DNA from: Eublepharis macularius
Taxonomy: Eukaryota > Chordata > Lepidosauria > Squamata > Eublepharidae
Direction: 5' to 3'
Length of the DNA stretch: 64,000 nt
Assembly: GCF_028583425.1 (NCBI RefSeq)
Contig: NC_072799.1
Span: forward strand, 89,390,217-89,454,216
Shown here one piece after another: positions 45,483-56,617 of the stretch. How positions within the stretch are numbered: position 1 is the first letter of the stretch; every line of letters starts with the position of its first letter. A model generated the notes under the pieces. It was not told where the DNA came from. It made no database searches and saw only the letters and a program-made list of their open reading frames with translations. Position numbers and translations under genes: made by a program.

Positions 45483-46840
45483 TGTCAGTCTATGGATGAC
45501 AGGCTATGACAAATAGATCCCTGTACCGAGGGCCGGTGCCAGAGGTTCTGGCGCCCAAGGCGGCACATGCGTGCTCTGCGCGCGCGCGCATACCACGGAC
45601 TGCGTGATGACATCATCACAGATGTCATCACGTGCTGCAGGGGGGCTGGGCAGCTCACGGAGCCCCAAGCAGAGAAGCTTCAAGCTGCTGCTGGGGCAGT
45701 GCACGGAGGCTGCTCCGTGAGCCACCCCAGCAACAGCTCACGGCTTCTGCGCCCGGCTGGGGCAGAGGAGCGTGCAGCGGAGCTGGCGTGGCTGGCAGCA
45801 GCAGCAGCAGCTGCAGCCAGCCAGCCAGCCAGCCCCGTGCCGCCGCTGCCACATGCCCCAGCCGAGCGCAGAAGCTGCGAGCCACAGCTGGGGCAGCACG
45901 CAGACACTGCTCCGTGTGCCACCCCAGCAACAGCTCAAAGCTTCTGCGACCGGCTGGGGTGGAGGAGCACGCAGCGGAGCTGGCATGGCTGGCTGCTGGC
46001 TGCTGCTGCAGCTGCTGCTGCAGCCAGCCAGCCACCTCCGTGCCACCACCACCACGCACCCCAGCTGGGCGCACAAGCAGCGAGCCGCTGCTGGGACGGC
46101 GCCCGGAGGCTGTGACCGGCTGGGGTGTGTGGTGGCGGCAGCGACAGTGGCGGCAGCAGCACGGAGCTGGCTGGCTGGCTGCAGCAGTAGTTGCATCCCA
46201 GTCATGCCAGCTTCGCTGCGCGCGCCTCCACCCCCAACACCCCTTCCGGCGCCCCTCCAAAGCCCACGCGCCCAAGGCCACCGCCTACCTGGCCTCCATG
46301 GGCGCGCCGGCCCTGCCTGTACCATTGCAGCAAGAATCCAGGCTCTTGGTTAAATGGTTTTATTCAGAAATCAAATCATTTCCACAGATATGTCCATAGG
46401 GTTACTCAGAAGCAAGGTAAGCTGCTAAGCAGTAAGGATCAATTTGACAGGAATGACAACATGTGGGAAAACCCTTCCTCTTAACTCACACATTTACTCC
46501 TTCTCTCTCCCATCAGCCAAACAGGACTTTTGGCGTGAATGCATCCTGAGAACGTCTCACATATTTGTACTATCAAGTCTAGACACTGAGAAAGCAGGAG
46601 ATCAAAGTTGTAACATAGCAATGCATGGGAGTGAGCGGGGTACAAGGTCAGAAGCACTGAGAGTTTCTACAGTCCGTTAGCTTCACCTACAGCTTCTATA
46701 AGCCTGTGAATGCAAAACAGTTATGGCATTGGTAATATGACATCAAGTTACAGCATGAAACACTGGTTCAGAACAGCATCACTGGTTCAGCATGAAAATA
46801 ATGGCATGGATGGGGCACAGACATGACATTACTCCAATAC
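45483..46840 (-). mobile_element. LTR-like repeat, copy 1, split by a hAT
   Basis: It shares with 48,480-49,020 the series 'tgtcag…tatggatgacaggctat', 'ccaggctcttggttaaa', 'cagatatgtccata' and 'tctagacactgagaaagca'. On minus it has AATAAA followed by ~75 bases to a terminal CA, the order of an LTR end. It is interrupted by the element at 45,528-46,315. A fossil; the family is not identified. Confidence 0.5.
45528..46315. mobile_element. GC-rich hAT-type element, 788 bp
   Basis: Ends gagggccggtgcc and ggcgcgccggccctg are inverted, with a perfect 8-base duplication cctgtacc (45520-45527, 46316-46323). The inside is CAG/CTG- and CpG-rich with direct repeats around 'gcaacagctca' and 'ggctggggtggaggagc'. 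Open frames of up to 255 codons on both strands consist of Ala/Ser/Cys-rich repeats and show no domain, so I do not call a gene. Confidence 0.8.
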
Positions 46841-47055
46841 TCCAGTACTGTCTTACAGCATGTGATACTTGTTGATCAGCCTTAGAAGTGGAGCCTACTG
46901 TTGGGCAATGACCACTACTGGAACCTCTACCTCTGTGTTCTTTATTCCCCAGCAGAGAAGGTCCCCACTCCTCCTGTCACTGATGGAAGAGACTACTCCA
47001 CCTACAGGAGGCAAGGGAAGCAAAATGGAGAAAGTATTGATTTTGTCAAGAGTAC

Positions 47056-47161
47056 CTGTTTGATTCAGCAGAATAGCTGATCTTTCCAGATTAGACCATC
47101 CTTCGTTGTCATAGCCAAATCTGAATGGCCAAATCAAGGCAGAGAAGTCTTTCCTTGCAGG
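47056..47161 (-). CDS. CWH43: CWH43 exon (FGYDNEGWS)
   Basis: Acceptor 'tatctgtag', then [35 protein letters not shown] and G before GTACTC. Human: [20 protein letters not shown]. This opens the EEP-like domain after the last membrane segment. Confidence 0.97.
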
Positions 47162-47249
47162 CTACAGATAATATGAAAAGGGAAAAATAAGTTGTACTGG
47201 TTTTGTCAAGGTATATAGCTAGAATCGTTACCCTCCTAGTATCCAAGAA

Positions 47250-47470
47250 ATGCCCTGACTTGGATAGCCCAGGTGAGCCTGATCTTGTCATATCTCAGAA
47301 GCTAAGCAGGGTTGTCCTTGGTTAGTCATTGGATAGGAGACCTCCAACAAAGACCAGGCTTGCAGAGGCAGTCAATGGCAAACCACCTCTGTTAGTCTCT
47401 TGCCATGAAAACCTCACTAGGGGTCACCATAAGTCAGCTATGACTTGGAGGCATTCTCCACCACCACCAT
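47250..47470 (+). repeat. 5S rRNA-derived SINE
   Basis: The head matches 5S rRNA (gcctgatcttgtcatatctc, 'agaagctaagcagggttg', 'ttggataggagacc'). The body follows: 'aatggcaaaccacctctgtt', 'cttgccatgaaaacctcact', 'gtcagctatgacttggagg', with a (cac/cat)n tail. The 30,039 copy is the same family. Confidence 0.85.
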
Positions 47471-48389
47471 CAAAGAAAATTGAAGAAAGGAACCCTAAAT
47501 ATGTAAACTCTGAATCCTACTAAGATTTAATTCAATGGGGCTTAATCCCAGGAAAATGTTTTTGATTGTACTGATAATGGCTATCAGGTGACAGAAGCTT
47601 ATAGAATTATTGAAAATATATTATTTGTCCAAAAGAAGATCAGGAAGGACTTCATGGCACTACATCAAATAATGCTGACAAGTCGACTTTTGGCTTAACC
47701 CAGTTGTATTCACTCCACACCTCAAACAACCACATTCACAATTACCATCAACCCAAAGAGCCACATTTACTTCATCTCTTGCCCACTTTTCTTAAACGTA
47801 GGGAAGGTGCCACATTGAGAAATGATGCTCAGAATAGCCATGGGTGGCATGACAAAGAGCCATATAAGGTTCCTGAGCCATTGAATAAGTATCATCAGCT
47901 TAACCCTGAGCCGTTGAATAAGTATCATTGGCTTAACTTTTTTCTTCCCCAGTTATAATTTAGCCCAAGTACGGTAACTGCATTTGTATTTACACATATT
48001 CATCAGTTTGTATGCTTCAAGGATAGTGATCTGTCTGTTTTGCTTATGAACATTTCTGGATGGTGCTGTATAAATAATAACTAAGAATAAAGTAAAGAAG
48101 AGGGAAGAGGAACTAGTTCTACAAATGATGACCTATTATCATCCTAGAAAAATAATTGTATTTTAAACTAGTTTGATACCCATTCTTCGCTATGGTATTT
48201 TACTACTTTAAATCCAGTTATAATACTTATGGGTATGTAACATTTTTGGTTGGTTTTTTTAAAGTTGGTTTTGTAGTATAATAGCATAGTACCTAAGCTT
48301 CACAAAGATGTTTGAATAAAGCGAAGCATGTTATTCCTATTCAGGAGTCTTGTACTGTCTTTCTTCAACTGTAGTTTCCTTGACTCGAT
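47471..48389. other. CWH43 intron stretch without named feature
   Basis: AT-rich. Around 48,170-48,330 is 'gatacccattcttcgctatg', a phrase that recurs in reptile repeats I cannot classify. No exon found. Confidence 0.5.
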
Positions 48390-48479
48390 TTTTACCTCAG
48401 AACACAAGAGTTCCACAGCTGACCAATCGGAGACAGGGGGGTGCAAGCAGGCAGGAGCCTGCCAGCCTGCCAGCCACAC
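48390..48479 (+). repeat. unclassified repeat, left copy
   Basis: 'gaccaatcggagacaggggg…gcctgccagccacac' resembles 53,897-53,973 ('ggcccaatcagggaagagtg…gcctgccagccacac'). At the right copy the family goes on as 'ggggaagctatatcccttct' to about 54,200. Confidence 0.5.
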
Positions 48480-49190
48480 TGTCAGGCTATGGATGACAGG
48501 CTATGGTAGATAGACCCCTGTACCATTACAGCAAGAATCCAGGCTCTTGGTTAAAAGGTTTTATTCAGGAATCAGATCATTTCCGCAGATATGTCCATAG
48601 GATTACTCAGAAGCAAGGTAAGCAACTAAGCAGTAAAAACAGGTTGACAGGAATGGCAACATGTGGGAAAACCATTCCTCTTAAAGAACACAATTACTCT
48701 TTTCCCCCATCCCATCAGTAAAACATAACTTTTGGTGTGAACCTGTCCTGAGAACTTCTCACATATTTTAACTATCAAGTCTAGACACTGAGAAAGCAAG
48801 AGATTAGAGTTGAAACACAGTAATTCATGGGAGCAAGCAGTGTACAAGGTCAGAAGCTCCCAAAGCTGTTAGATAAGACACCTGCAGCTTCAGTAAGCCT
48901 GTGAAAGCAAAGCAGTTATGGCACTGGCAATATGACATCAAAGTACAGCATTAAACACTGGTTCAGAATAACAGGTCAGCATCAAATAATGGCATGGATG
49001 GGGTACAGACACACGCATGGATGGGGTACAGACACACACAGGAAAGCCAGGCCCCACAGGGAGATTGTTAACAAACAGAGGACCCACTAAACAGTATAGT
49101 AATACAAACAGTGTAACCACATCAGTGGGTGGCTCAAATTATGAACAATCACTTTCAAGGTTATTAATAAAGTGAACAAACACGGAATTC
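48480..49190 (-). mobile_element. LTR-like repeat, copy 2
   Basis: Second copy of the repeat at 45,483, here uninterrupted. On plus it starts TGTCAGGCTATGG. The minus strand carries AATAAAACC about 80 bases before the terminal CA. The right end is blurred at the start of the L1. A fossil, moderately diverged from copy 1. Confidence 0.5.
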
Positions 49191-50143
49191 TGGTCTGGGA
49201 AAGATGGTGAACTGACATCGCCTGGAGCGCTGGGCGATCTAGAGCTACTGTTTGGGCAGGCAGGCACTTAGATTTGCCAGCTGCCACCTCATCCCAGGAA
49301 GGGAAGGGGAAAGAATGCTACGAGACCCCAAGAGTGTGTGATCTCAGCACCAGAAGAGGTTCTGAATCAAGGATTTCTCCTGGCACCTTGAGGTCCCCTC
49401 GGAGAAGGGCGAGCTAAAATCTCTACAGAGCTCTACGAGTCAAACCGACATAAGGACACCAGAAACCAGGCTTCTACAAAAGGTTCTGAGCAAGTTTGAA
49501 ATTCAGAAGCAGCGTGAATAACCCTAAGAGACAGAAAGAAGGTAAAGATTGTTATCTACTTTAACGGATCGTTTTAAAAGGAAACGCCAGCCAGAAAGTG
49601 GGACTGAGTTAATAAAAAGTTAGCAGGAAGATTATCTTGGGACATTTAAAGTGAAAACGGGAGGATTTGGTGGGACTTTAAGCCATAAAAAGAAAAAAAA
49701 CTAAATTGTTTATACATACCTGCAGTTTCAGAATCAAAAGCAACGCTGGGAAAAGGGGAGGAGAGGCTTGAATAAACGGAGGAATCATTGCGAGACTGGC
49801 ATTGATATAGAGAGTGACTCGGCATTGCTAGAGAGGAATCAACAACGAAGGTAAAAGGCGGAAGTGCAAAGGCCATAGAAGACATGGAAGTGAAACTAGG
49901 ATAGCAACGCAAGAGGACAAAGGTGAAAAACAAAAGGAAGTGCTTGGGCACCATTTTGAGAAGGCTGAGGGAAGAACCATAGAGAAATTGCGCCTGACAT
50001 TTTGGTAAGGTCAAATTTAAAGAATCTTTAAAAAGACAGGAACAAACAAACAGATAATAAGGAAATTAAACAGTGATTGGAACTGAGACTATTTGGAGGG
50101 GCATGAACGGACTTATAATAAGAATTGGAGTACTTTTATAAAA

Positions 50144-50980
50144 ATGGAGTTAAGAAAAAGAGCAGATACGTGGGGGGGAGTGAAAGCCAGCCCAACCATG
50201 AAGAAAGCGGACAAAGAGAAATTGGAGTGGCAAAATGCCTTGGAAATATTAGAAAAGAAAGTGCTAGAAAGCACAAAAGAAATATCCCAATTTATTCAAA
50301 AGATGGAAGAAAATCTGACTAAACGTGTGAAAGACTTAATAAAGGCAGAGGTGGCAGAATTAACTAAGAGCCTAGAGGAGATGAAGGATGAAATGCAAAC
50401 AACAAAACAAGCAGTCCAGGGGGTGGAGCAGAAAACTAAAGAAGAGTGTCAAAGGCTTCAAGATAGAGTAGTAATGATGGAATGTAAGGTGGCCGAGAAC
50501 CAGCTGAGATTTCGAGGTGTGCCTGAATCTGAAGGACAGGATGTACAACAACAGATGATACCTATATTGGCGGAATACTTAGGTAAGCAACCGGAAGAAA
50601 TTGAAATGAGTATTGATTTGATGTATAGAGTACACTTATGCAAGACAGAAGAAACTACCAAGAGAAGTGATGGTAATATTCACAGCAAGAAGAATCAAAG
50701 AAGAAATCTTGAGAGAGAGCACTTTAAAAATCCACTGGTGCTTGAGGAGAGCAGAGTTCGAATTATTAAAGAAGCACCAAGAAAAATACTCCAAGAGAGA
50801 AGGAAATACAAGGAATTAACAGAAAAATTAAGAGAAAAAGAAATCAGGTACAGGTGGGAAATACCTGAAGGATTAACTTTTCAATTTCAAGCGCAGAAAG
50901 TTACCATCAAGTCAAGACATGAAATGACGATGTTCTTACTTCAAAACCAAAAAGACTTTCCCAGAACTCAACAAGAATAA
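50144..50980 (+). CDS. L1 ORF1 protein
   Basis: The RNA-binding chaperone of an L1 element, 278 codons from the first in-frame ATG (50144). An upstream non-ATG extension of 17 codons is also open. An N-terminal coiled coil (about residues 30-130, rich in E/K with heptads such as LEILEKKVLESTKEI) is followed by the RRM-like part starting LRFRGVPESEG. The C-terminal domain includes RIIKEAPRKILQERRKY and 'PEGLTFQFQAQKVTI'. No stop interrupts it, so this ORF survived better than ORF2. The order and motifs match L1 ORF1p; a Tx1-type LINE is less likely because of the ORF2 sequence. Confidence 0.85.
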   Translation: MELRKRADTWGGVKASPTMKKADKEKLEWQNALEILEKKVLESTKEISQFIQKMEENLTKRVKDLIKAEVAELTKSLEEMKDEMQTTKQAVQGVEQKTKEECQRLQDRVVMMECKVAENQLRFRGVPESEGQDVQQQMIPILAEYLGKQPEEIEMSIDLMYRVHLCKTEETTKRSDGNIHSKKNQRRNLEREHFKNPLVLEESRVRIIKEAPRKILQERRKYKELTEKLREKEIRYRWEIPEGLTFQFQAQKVTIKSRHEMTMFLLQNQKDFPRTQQE

Positions 50981-50981
50981 A

Positions 50982-53893
50982 ATGATGGATTATAAATTGA
51001 TTTCCTGGAATGTTAATGGATTAAATTCACCACAAAAACGTAAACAGGTTTTCCATTGGCTAAAAAAACAAAAATGTAATATAATTTGCTTACAAGAAAT
51101 GCATATTAGAGAAAAAGATATTAAATTTTTGAAAAATGAATTGTTGGGAAAAGAATTTTGGGCATCAAGTAAGCAAAAGAAAAAAGGAATTGTGTTATAT
51201 GCAAAGGCAGAATTAGATCCCAAGTTAATTTCGAAAGACAAAGATGGAAGATATTTGGCTATAGAAGTAATGCTGAATGGGAAAAGGACTCTAATTTTAG
51301 GAGTATATGCCCCAAATGGAGCGAAAGATGAATATTTCCAAAAGATAACACAAGAATTGGACCAATATGTGTTTGAACAATTTATAATGGTAGGGGACTT
51401 TAATGGTGTTGTTAATCCAGAGATGGACAAACAAACGAAGATAAGACGGGGTAAAACAGGGAAGCTACCAAAACCTTTTTTTGACCTGATAAAGCAAGAG
51501 AACCTAGAGGATGTATGGAGAAAATACAACCCAGATGTTAAAGATTTTACATATTATTCGGCTAGATATCAATCTTTTTCTAGAATTGATATGATATGGG
51601 CAACGAAGGAAGTTACCTTGTTGACAAAGAGAACTGAGTTGTTACCGAGAATAAGTTCAGATCTTAGTCCAATAATGTGGGAAGCCTCAATGGGAAGGAA
51701 AAAATTTAGATGGAGATTAAATGAGGATCTCCTCCAGGATCAGGAAAATTTGGAATTTCTACAAAGAGAAATGAAATTCTTTTTCCAATCGAATCTGGAA
51801 AAGGAAGTGCCAATAAGTATAGTTTGGGATGCATTTAATGTGGTAATGAGAGGGAACCTGATTACTTTGAATAGTAAAGGGAAAAAAAGACAAGAAGGAA
51901 AGATGCGAGAAATTCAAGGTAAAATAAAACAGAAGTAGCAGGAATTAAAAAAGAAACCAGGAAAGAAAAAATTGTTACAAGAAATAAAGATACTACAGGA
52001 ACAGTTGAAGGCTTTTATAAATAAAGAATTGGAATGGAATCTAAAAAGTTTGCAACAAAAGCATTTTGAAGGAGCCAGCAAGCCAGGAAAGTATTTAGCA
52101 TGGCAACTGAAGAAAAAAAGGGAGAAAAAATCAATTGTTAAAATAGTGGAACAGGGAAAAGAAATAATAGACCACAGAGGTATAAAGAGAGCATTTTATA
52201 AATATTATGCTACATTATTCCAAAAGAAGGCAATAGAAACAAAAGCAATAAAAGAATACCTACGGAAAATAAAGTTACCTAAAATTTCAGAGACAATGAA
52301 AAATACCTTAAACACTTCAATTACAGAAAAGGAAATTATAGATGCTATTGAATCAATGAAGGTGGGGAAAGCGCCAGGTCCGGATGGAATATTGGCAAAA
52401 TTTTATAAAATATTTAAAAAGGGCCTGGTGCAAGTACTACTAAAGTTGATGAATGAGATATTGGAGAGCAAAACAATGCCAAAAACGTAGAATGAAGCAA
52501 ATATTTCATTGATCCCGAAGGAACTACAAGACTTAACAGATGTTAAAAATTACAGGCCTATATCTCTGTTCAATAATGACTATAAAATTTTTGCCAAAAT
52601 TTTGGCGGAAAGGTTGAAGGGATTTTTGATGGAGTTTATAGGTGAAGAACAAGCAGGATTTTTGCCCAACAGGCAAATTAGGGACAATTTGAGAACGATG
52701 TTAGATGCCATTGAATACTATGATAAATGAATTGACAAGGCGGTAGAGTTTTTCTTTGCGGATGCAGAGAAAGCCTTGACAATTTGAACTGGGATTTTAT
52801 GTTTCAAATAATGGAAAAAATGGAATTAGGTCAAGGATTTATAAATGCTATTAAAGCAATATACAATGACCAGAAAGCGGCACTATGTATAAACAATGAT
52901 TTGACAAAGAACTTGGAAGTGAGAAAAGGAACAAGACAAGGATGTCCGCTCTCACCTTTACTGTTCATTATGGTATTGGAAAAAGATATGGTGAAGTGGA
53001 ATAGACTGAATCAATCACTGATGGGACAAATATCAGTTGTTAAGAGGAATGTGTTACCTAGAGTGATGTTCCTATTACAAACTATCCCAATTGTTAAGGG
53101 AAAAAAAACAATTTGATAAGTGGCAAAAGAAAATATCGGTCTTTGTCTGGGTGGGGAAAAAACCGAGAGTAAAGATAAAAGTACTGTGTGACGCAAAAGA
53201 AAGGGGTGGTTTACAATTACCAAATTTAAAGCTATATCACGATGCAGTATGTTTAACATGGATGAAGGAATGGGTGAATTTAGCTAATCAAAAATTGTTA
53301 GCTCTAGAGGGTTTCAATAATGTATTTGGATGGCATGCGTATTTATGGTATGAAAAGCATAAAATGGATGGTATGTTCCAGCACCATTACGTAAGAGGGA
53401 ATATATTCAAGATTTGGCAAAAATATAAAAAATTTGTAGGGGAGAAAAGACCATTGTGGATTGTCCCCACAGAAGTGATAAGCCCACGTTCAGAATATAA
53501 TGGAGAAGAATGGTTAACATATAAAGAATTATTGATGGCGGAAGGAAATGTCTATAAATTGAAGAGTCAAAAAGATCTACCATTTGAATATGGGTGGCTA
53601 CAATATAGACAAATTAATGATATATATGAAGTGGATAAAAGGAAGGTGGGGTTTAGGGAAAAGAATTCAGAACTAGAGGAGTTGTTGCTAGGAGAGGGAC
53701 CAAAGATGATCTCTAAGGTATATAAAGTGTTATTGAAATGGGACACAGAAGATGAAGCATTTAAGACGCAGATGGTAAAATGGGCAATAAATTTTAATAG
53801 AGAAATAACAATGGAGGCCTGGGAATATTTGTGGAAAAATAAGTTTAGAATGTGGGGGGTGAGTCCAATCAGCCCACATATGAAAATGACCTT
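50982..53893 (+). pseudogene. L1 ORF2 (endonuclease-RT), broken
   Basis: The endonuclease is intact to see: LISWNVNGLNSPQKRKQV, IICLQEMHI, GVYAPNGA, MVGDFNGVVNP and SRIDMIWAT (51,550-51,600). Stops follow at 51,936 (TAG), 52,488 (TAG) and 52,728 (TGA), and a frame change near 52,780. RT pieces seen are GKAPGPDGI, NYRPISLFNNDYKI, EQAGFLPNRQ and GTRQGCPLSPLLF. Directly after MVLEKDMVKWNR (about 52,990) the sequence jumps to the thumb region (QISVVKRNVLPRVMF), so about 150 residues including the YADD box are deleted. The C-terminus reads FRMWGVSP and then ends. Confidence 0.85.
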
Positions 53894-54403
53894 GAAAGGC
53901 TGGCCCAATCAGGGAAGAGTGGCCAAGCTGGCAGTAGGCAGGGGCAAAAGCAGACAATAGCCTGCCAGCCACACGGGGAAGCTATATCCCTTCTGGAAAA
54001 CACATTTGACCCCTTTTTACTCCCTTAGGGGGTAAATTTCTTAAAATCCCTTCTTAGTGGGTGTTTACATCATGAAAGGAATGTTCTCCCCAAATTTCAT
54101 GTTTCTAGGTCCAGGTTGATGAGTCAGTCAAATTTAGGTTTAACAGCTTATTCACACATGCTTATCATTTGATTTCTCATCACTTCATGGCCTGCCGCCA
54201 AATATGTGAATGGGGTCCATTGAATAGCACAGGATGTTGGAGCCCTGTAGAACTTTGAACAGCTATTGTAAATAGTAAATCTACACATTATGTATTGAAT
54301 ACTGTGTGCAGTTCTATTCATCCTGAAATAGTTTTGTTCTGCACTAGCAGCTGCATATGAAGACTAAAGATGTGATATATTTTTTTTAAAAGACATTACT
54401 CAC

Positions 54404-54483
54404 CCCATGGCCCAATTTTTTCTCATAAGCCTTGTATCGCAGTCCTAATCCTAGTAAGCCTGTACCAACAAACAGCCATAAAG
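54404..54483 (-). CDS. CWH43: CWH43 exon (last membrane segment)
   Basis: Acceptor 'ccttctag', then (A)[18 protein letters not shown] and YEKKLGHG before [20 protein letters not shown] is a transmembrane helix. Human: [20 protein letters not shown]. It ends in phase 0, matching the next exon. Confidence 0.97.
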
Positions 54484-54687
54484 CTAGAAGGAAAAAAATA
54501 TACAGCCTATATTACTATTAAGGAAATACAAGCAGAAAATGTACTGCAATATTAAGGAAATACAAGGAGATGATTTGTCAGTTTACAAATATAAAGTCTT
54601 CATATTACCTTACCTAAAAAATGCAGACTTCAGAATGGCAGGAATAGTGACATAGATTTGCATAGCAGAACATCTGAAATACACTGA

Positions 54688-54966
54688 GGGCCAAGCTACA
54701 AGTGACGAATTACACTTGAATGGCAAGTGGACAGACTCATGTGTATTCCTCCCTGTCCACTTGCCATTCACTTGCGCTCCACTTGATCACTACGTGATCA
54801 CTACAGACTCATGTGTATTCCTCCCTGTCCACTTGTGCTCCACTTGCTCTCCACTCGATCACTGTGACCGAGTGGAGCGCAAGTGGCGCGCAAGTGAACA
54901 GGGAGGAATACACGTGAGTCTGTTCACTTGCCATTCAAGCGTCATTCATCACTTCTAGCTTGGCCC
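54688..54966. repeat. MITE of the 'ggccaagctacaagtga' family, long copy
   Basis: Ends 'gggccaagctacaagtgacg' and 'cacttctagcttggccc' are inverted, with 'ttgaatggcaagtg' and its complement repeated inside. 'ctgag' flanks both sides. The interior has a local duplication of 'acagactcatgtgtattcct'. Confidence 0.7.
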
Positions 54967-55171
54967 TGAGCTGGCAGATTCCTGCAGAGGCCATATAATG
55001 TGCACTCTCTCTGTCTGTCTCTTTCTCTCTGCCTCATTCTAATCTATAGCCTGATCACTCTCCACATCTTGTGTGAGCCTTCTTCAGTTGCATTGCCACC
55101 CATTTCTTTGAAAAGTGGCTTCATCTAGCTAGATCTAAATCTTCCTCTTGCTCTCTTCCTTAAACCAATTT

Positions 55172-55320
55172 ACAGTATAATTCTAAACAGAGTTTCCCCC
55201 TGTTAAGTCCATGAGGTCAGCAGACTTGAAAGGATGTGACTCTGCTTAGAACTCTCGGCTTTAGCCAGAAAAGTGTGAACTTTAAAGAGGAAGGAGGAGG
55301 AGGAGGAGGAGGAGGAGGGG
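55172..55320. repeat. diverged palindromic MITE and (GGA)n tract
   Basis: 55,172-55,255 has worn ends 'acagtataattctaaacaga' and 'ctctgcttagaact'. 55,290-55,320 is a run of gga triplets. 55,321-56,165 shows nothing I can support; the minus-strand open frame near 55,616-56,065 lacks splice sites and similarity to CWH43. Confidence 0.5.
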
Positions 55321-56165
55321 ATAAATGTATGAATGGAATGGGATTTTTCTCCACATTGAAGGTACATCAGAACGTGCAATCATCCCCTGATGTTTTGGAG
55401 TGACAGACAAGAAACAGGCTGTGCGCCCACCCCTTCATTTGCCAGGTTGACCCTGTGCCCCACATCCTCTTCCACCACACCCATGAGTCTTCAGTCAGGA
55501 TTAGGGAGGGATTTTTCTGCCCTCCTCCCTCCAGTCCTGCTCCCTTGAAGCCTGGAGCAGGTACTGGCATGACACCCTTGGCCACCTCCCTTTCTCCATT
55601 GTGAAGCTGACATAATTAGGACATCCTGGCTCCAGAAGACAGACAGGCTGTTCCATGCAAGTTGGGGAGCTGGTCCAGTGCTCCACGCCCAGCTCTTCCC
55701 CGCTTGCCCCAGAACAGTTCCCCTCTGGGCCTGCCACTCGTTACCTGATTGGCAGGCAGGAGTTCCCCTTTGACCTGGCCATCAATCAGCCGAGTGGCAG
55801 GTAGGGCTTTCCTGTTGGCCTGGCTGCTAATCAGCTGAGCAGCAAGAAAGGCTTCACAAGGCCCAACCATCACCACAGGCTTGTCATGGGCTGCCCCCCC
55901 CCCAATGGTGGAGTGCTCATTGAAGTCTAGGGCCACCTCACCACCTGTCGACCAGGCACATTTTAAGTTAAGAGACAGTAGTAGGAATTCAAGTATTACA
56001 GGTAGTATCATCTTGAAGGATCCAAGCCCTGATATTTTATTTATCAGTAGGGCATCTAAAAACAATCACCGTAACCCTATACATTCACATTTCTAATCAG
56101 AAAGTTTCTTTAGGAATGAAATTGTTTAACGATTTGTTTTTAGGAATAAAGCAAGTTATACTCAC

Positions 56166-56291
56166 CTAATTTGATGAACTTTTCACTTTGTTTGAAGAGG
56201 GGTTTCTGACTATTTTTGACCCCAAATAGATAATGAAGATCTTTCTTACAGTCAACTAATATGTCTATGACAATAAATAGCATGATGATTC
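56166..56291 (-). CDS. CWH43: CWH43 exon (5'-most in window)
   Basis: Acceptor 'tttttgttgtag', then (G)IIMLFIVIDILVDCKKDLH, YLFGVKNSQKPLFKQ and SEKFIKL plus G before GTGAGT. The first part is a membrane helix. Human counterpart: MMLIIGLNMLFGPKKNLDLL. The match is weaker here than in the nuclease-like part, as expected for the membrane half. The exon before it lies outside the window or was not found. Confidence 0.93.
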
Positions 56292-56617
56292 CTACAACAA
56301 AAAATGACTTCTTTCACCATTGATAAGAAGAAAACACTTAAGCACACAAAGCCAAGCCTTGAGTACATCCCAAGACGTTGTGAATCACCTGTCTTGTCAG
56401 AACATGGATGAAGAGGAGCAAAACAAATCCAGGTTTGGAGTGGAAGCATTAAAAAAATAAATGTCAGAAAAAGGACACAGTGAGTATGCTGAAAAAGTAA
56501 TTCCATGCAAAGGGGGATCAAAGAAGCCTACACAGCTCGCTTGAACTCTGACATCATTCCCACTTCACATACTTTTTATCTCCTCTTTAACGTCAACATT
56601 CATACCTTATAATTCCA

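Larger units (their letters stand above)
49195..53893 (+). mobile_element. L1 LINE with open ORF1 and broken ORF2
   Basis: The 5' region starts near 49,195 ('ggtctgggaaagatggtgaa'), about 0.95 kb before ORF1. ORF1 and ORF2 follow two bases apart. The 3' part of ORF2, the 3' UTR and the poly(A) are missing: the sequence changes to another repeat near 53,893. The element lies in a CWH43 intron, antisense to the gene. Confidence 0.85.
30169..56291 (-). other. CWH43: CWH43 gene, 3' half (nine exons)
   Basis: CWH43 (PGAP2-interacting protein) is a polytopic membrane protein of the secretory pathway involved in remodelling the lipid part of GPI anchors. Its yeast homologue Cwh43 puts ceramide on the anchor. 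Nine exons here (56,166-56,291; 54,404-54,483; 47,056-47,161; 43,972-44,107; 41,603-41,752; 32,895-33,039; 32,501-32,562; 31,565-31,720; 30,169-30,256) join in frame with GT/AG sites and give about 348 residues. They cover the last membrane segments and the whole C-terminal EEP-like domain. The amino half (roughly 350 residues in human) is not in the window. The identification rests on my recollection of the human sequence, with long runs such as [13 protein letters not shown] and MAKFRIPDD. No poly(A) signal could be assigned below 30,169. Confidence 0.95.

Noticed and set aside
45567-46399. Alanine/serine-rich protein gene
   Set aside because: It lies inside a hAT-type element with terminal repeats and target duplication. 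Frames exist on both strands and no domain is visible.
50093-50143. ORF1 start upstream of 50,144
   Set aside because: The open frame extends upstream but has no ATG before 50,144 in that frame.
48465-53973. L1 insertion with 15-bp target duplication
   Set aside because: Similarity of the two flanks extends well beyond 15 bases, and the block includes an unrelated LTR-like repeat, so shared family membership explains it better. Kept only as a low-interest finding.
55616-56065. Minus-strand open frame of 149 codons as an extra CWH43 exon
   Set aside because: It has no acceptor/donor pair in phase, and the neighbouring exons at 56,166 and 54,404 already join in frame without it.
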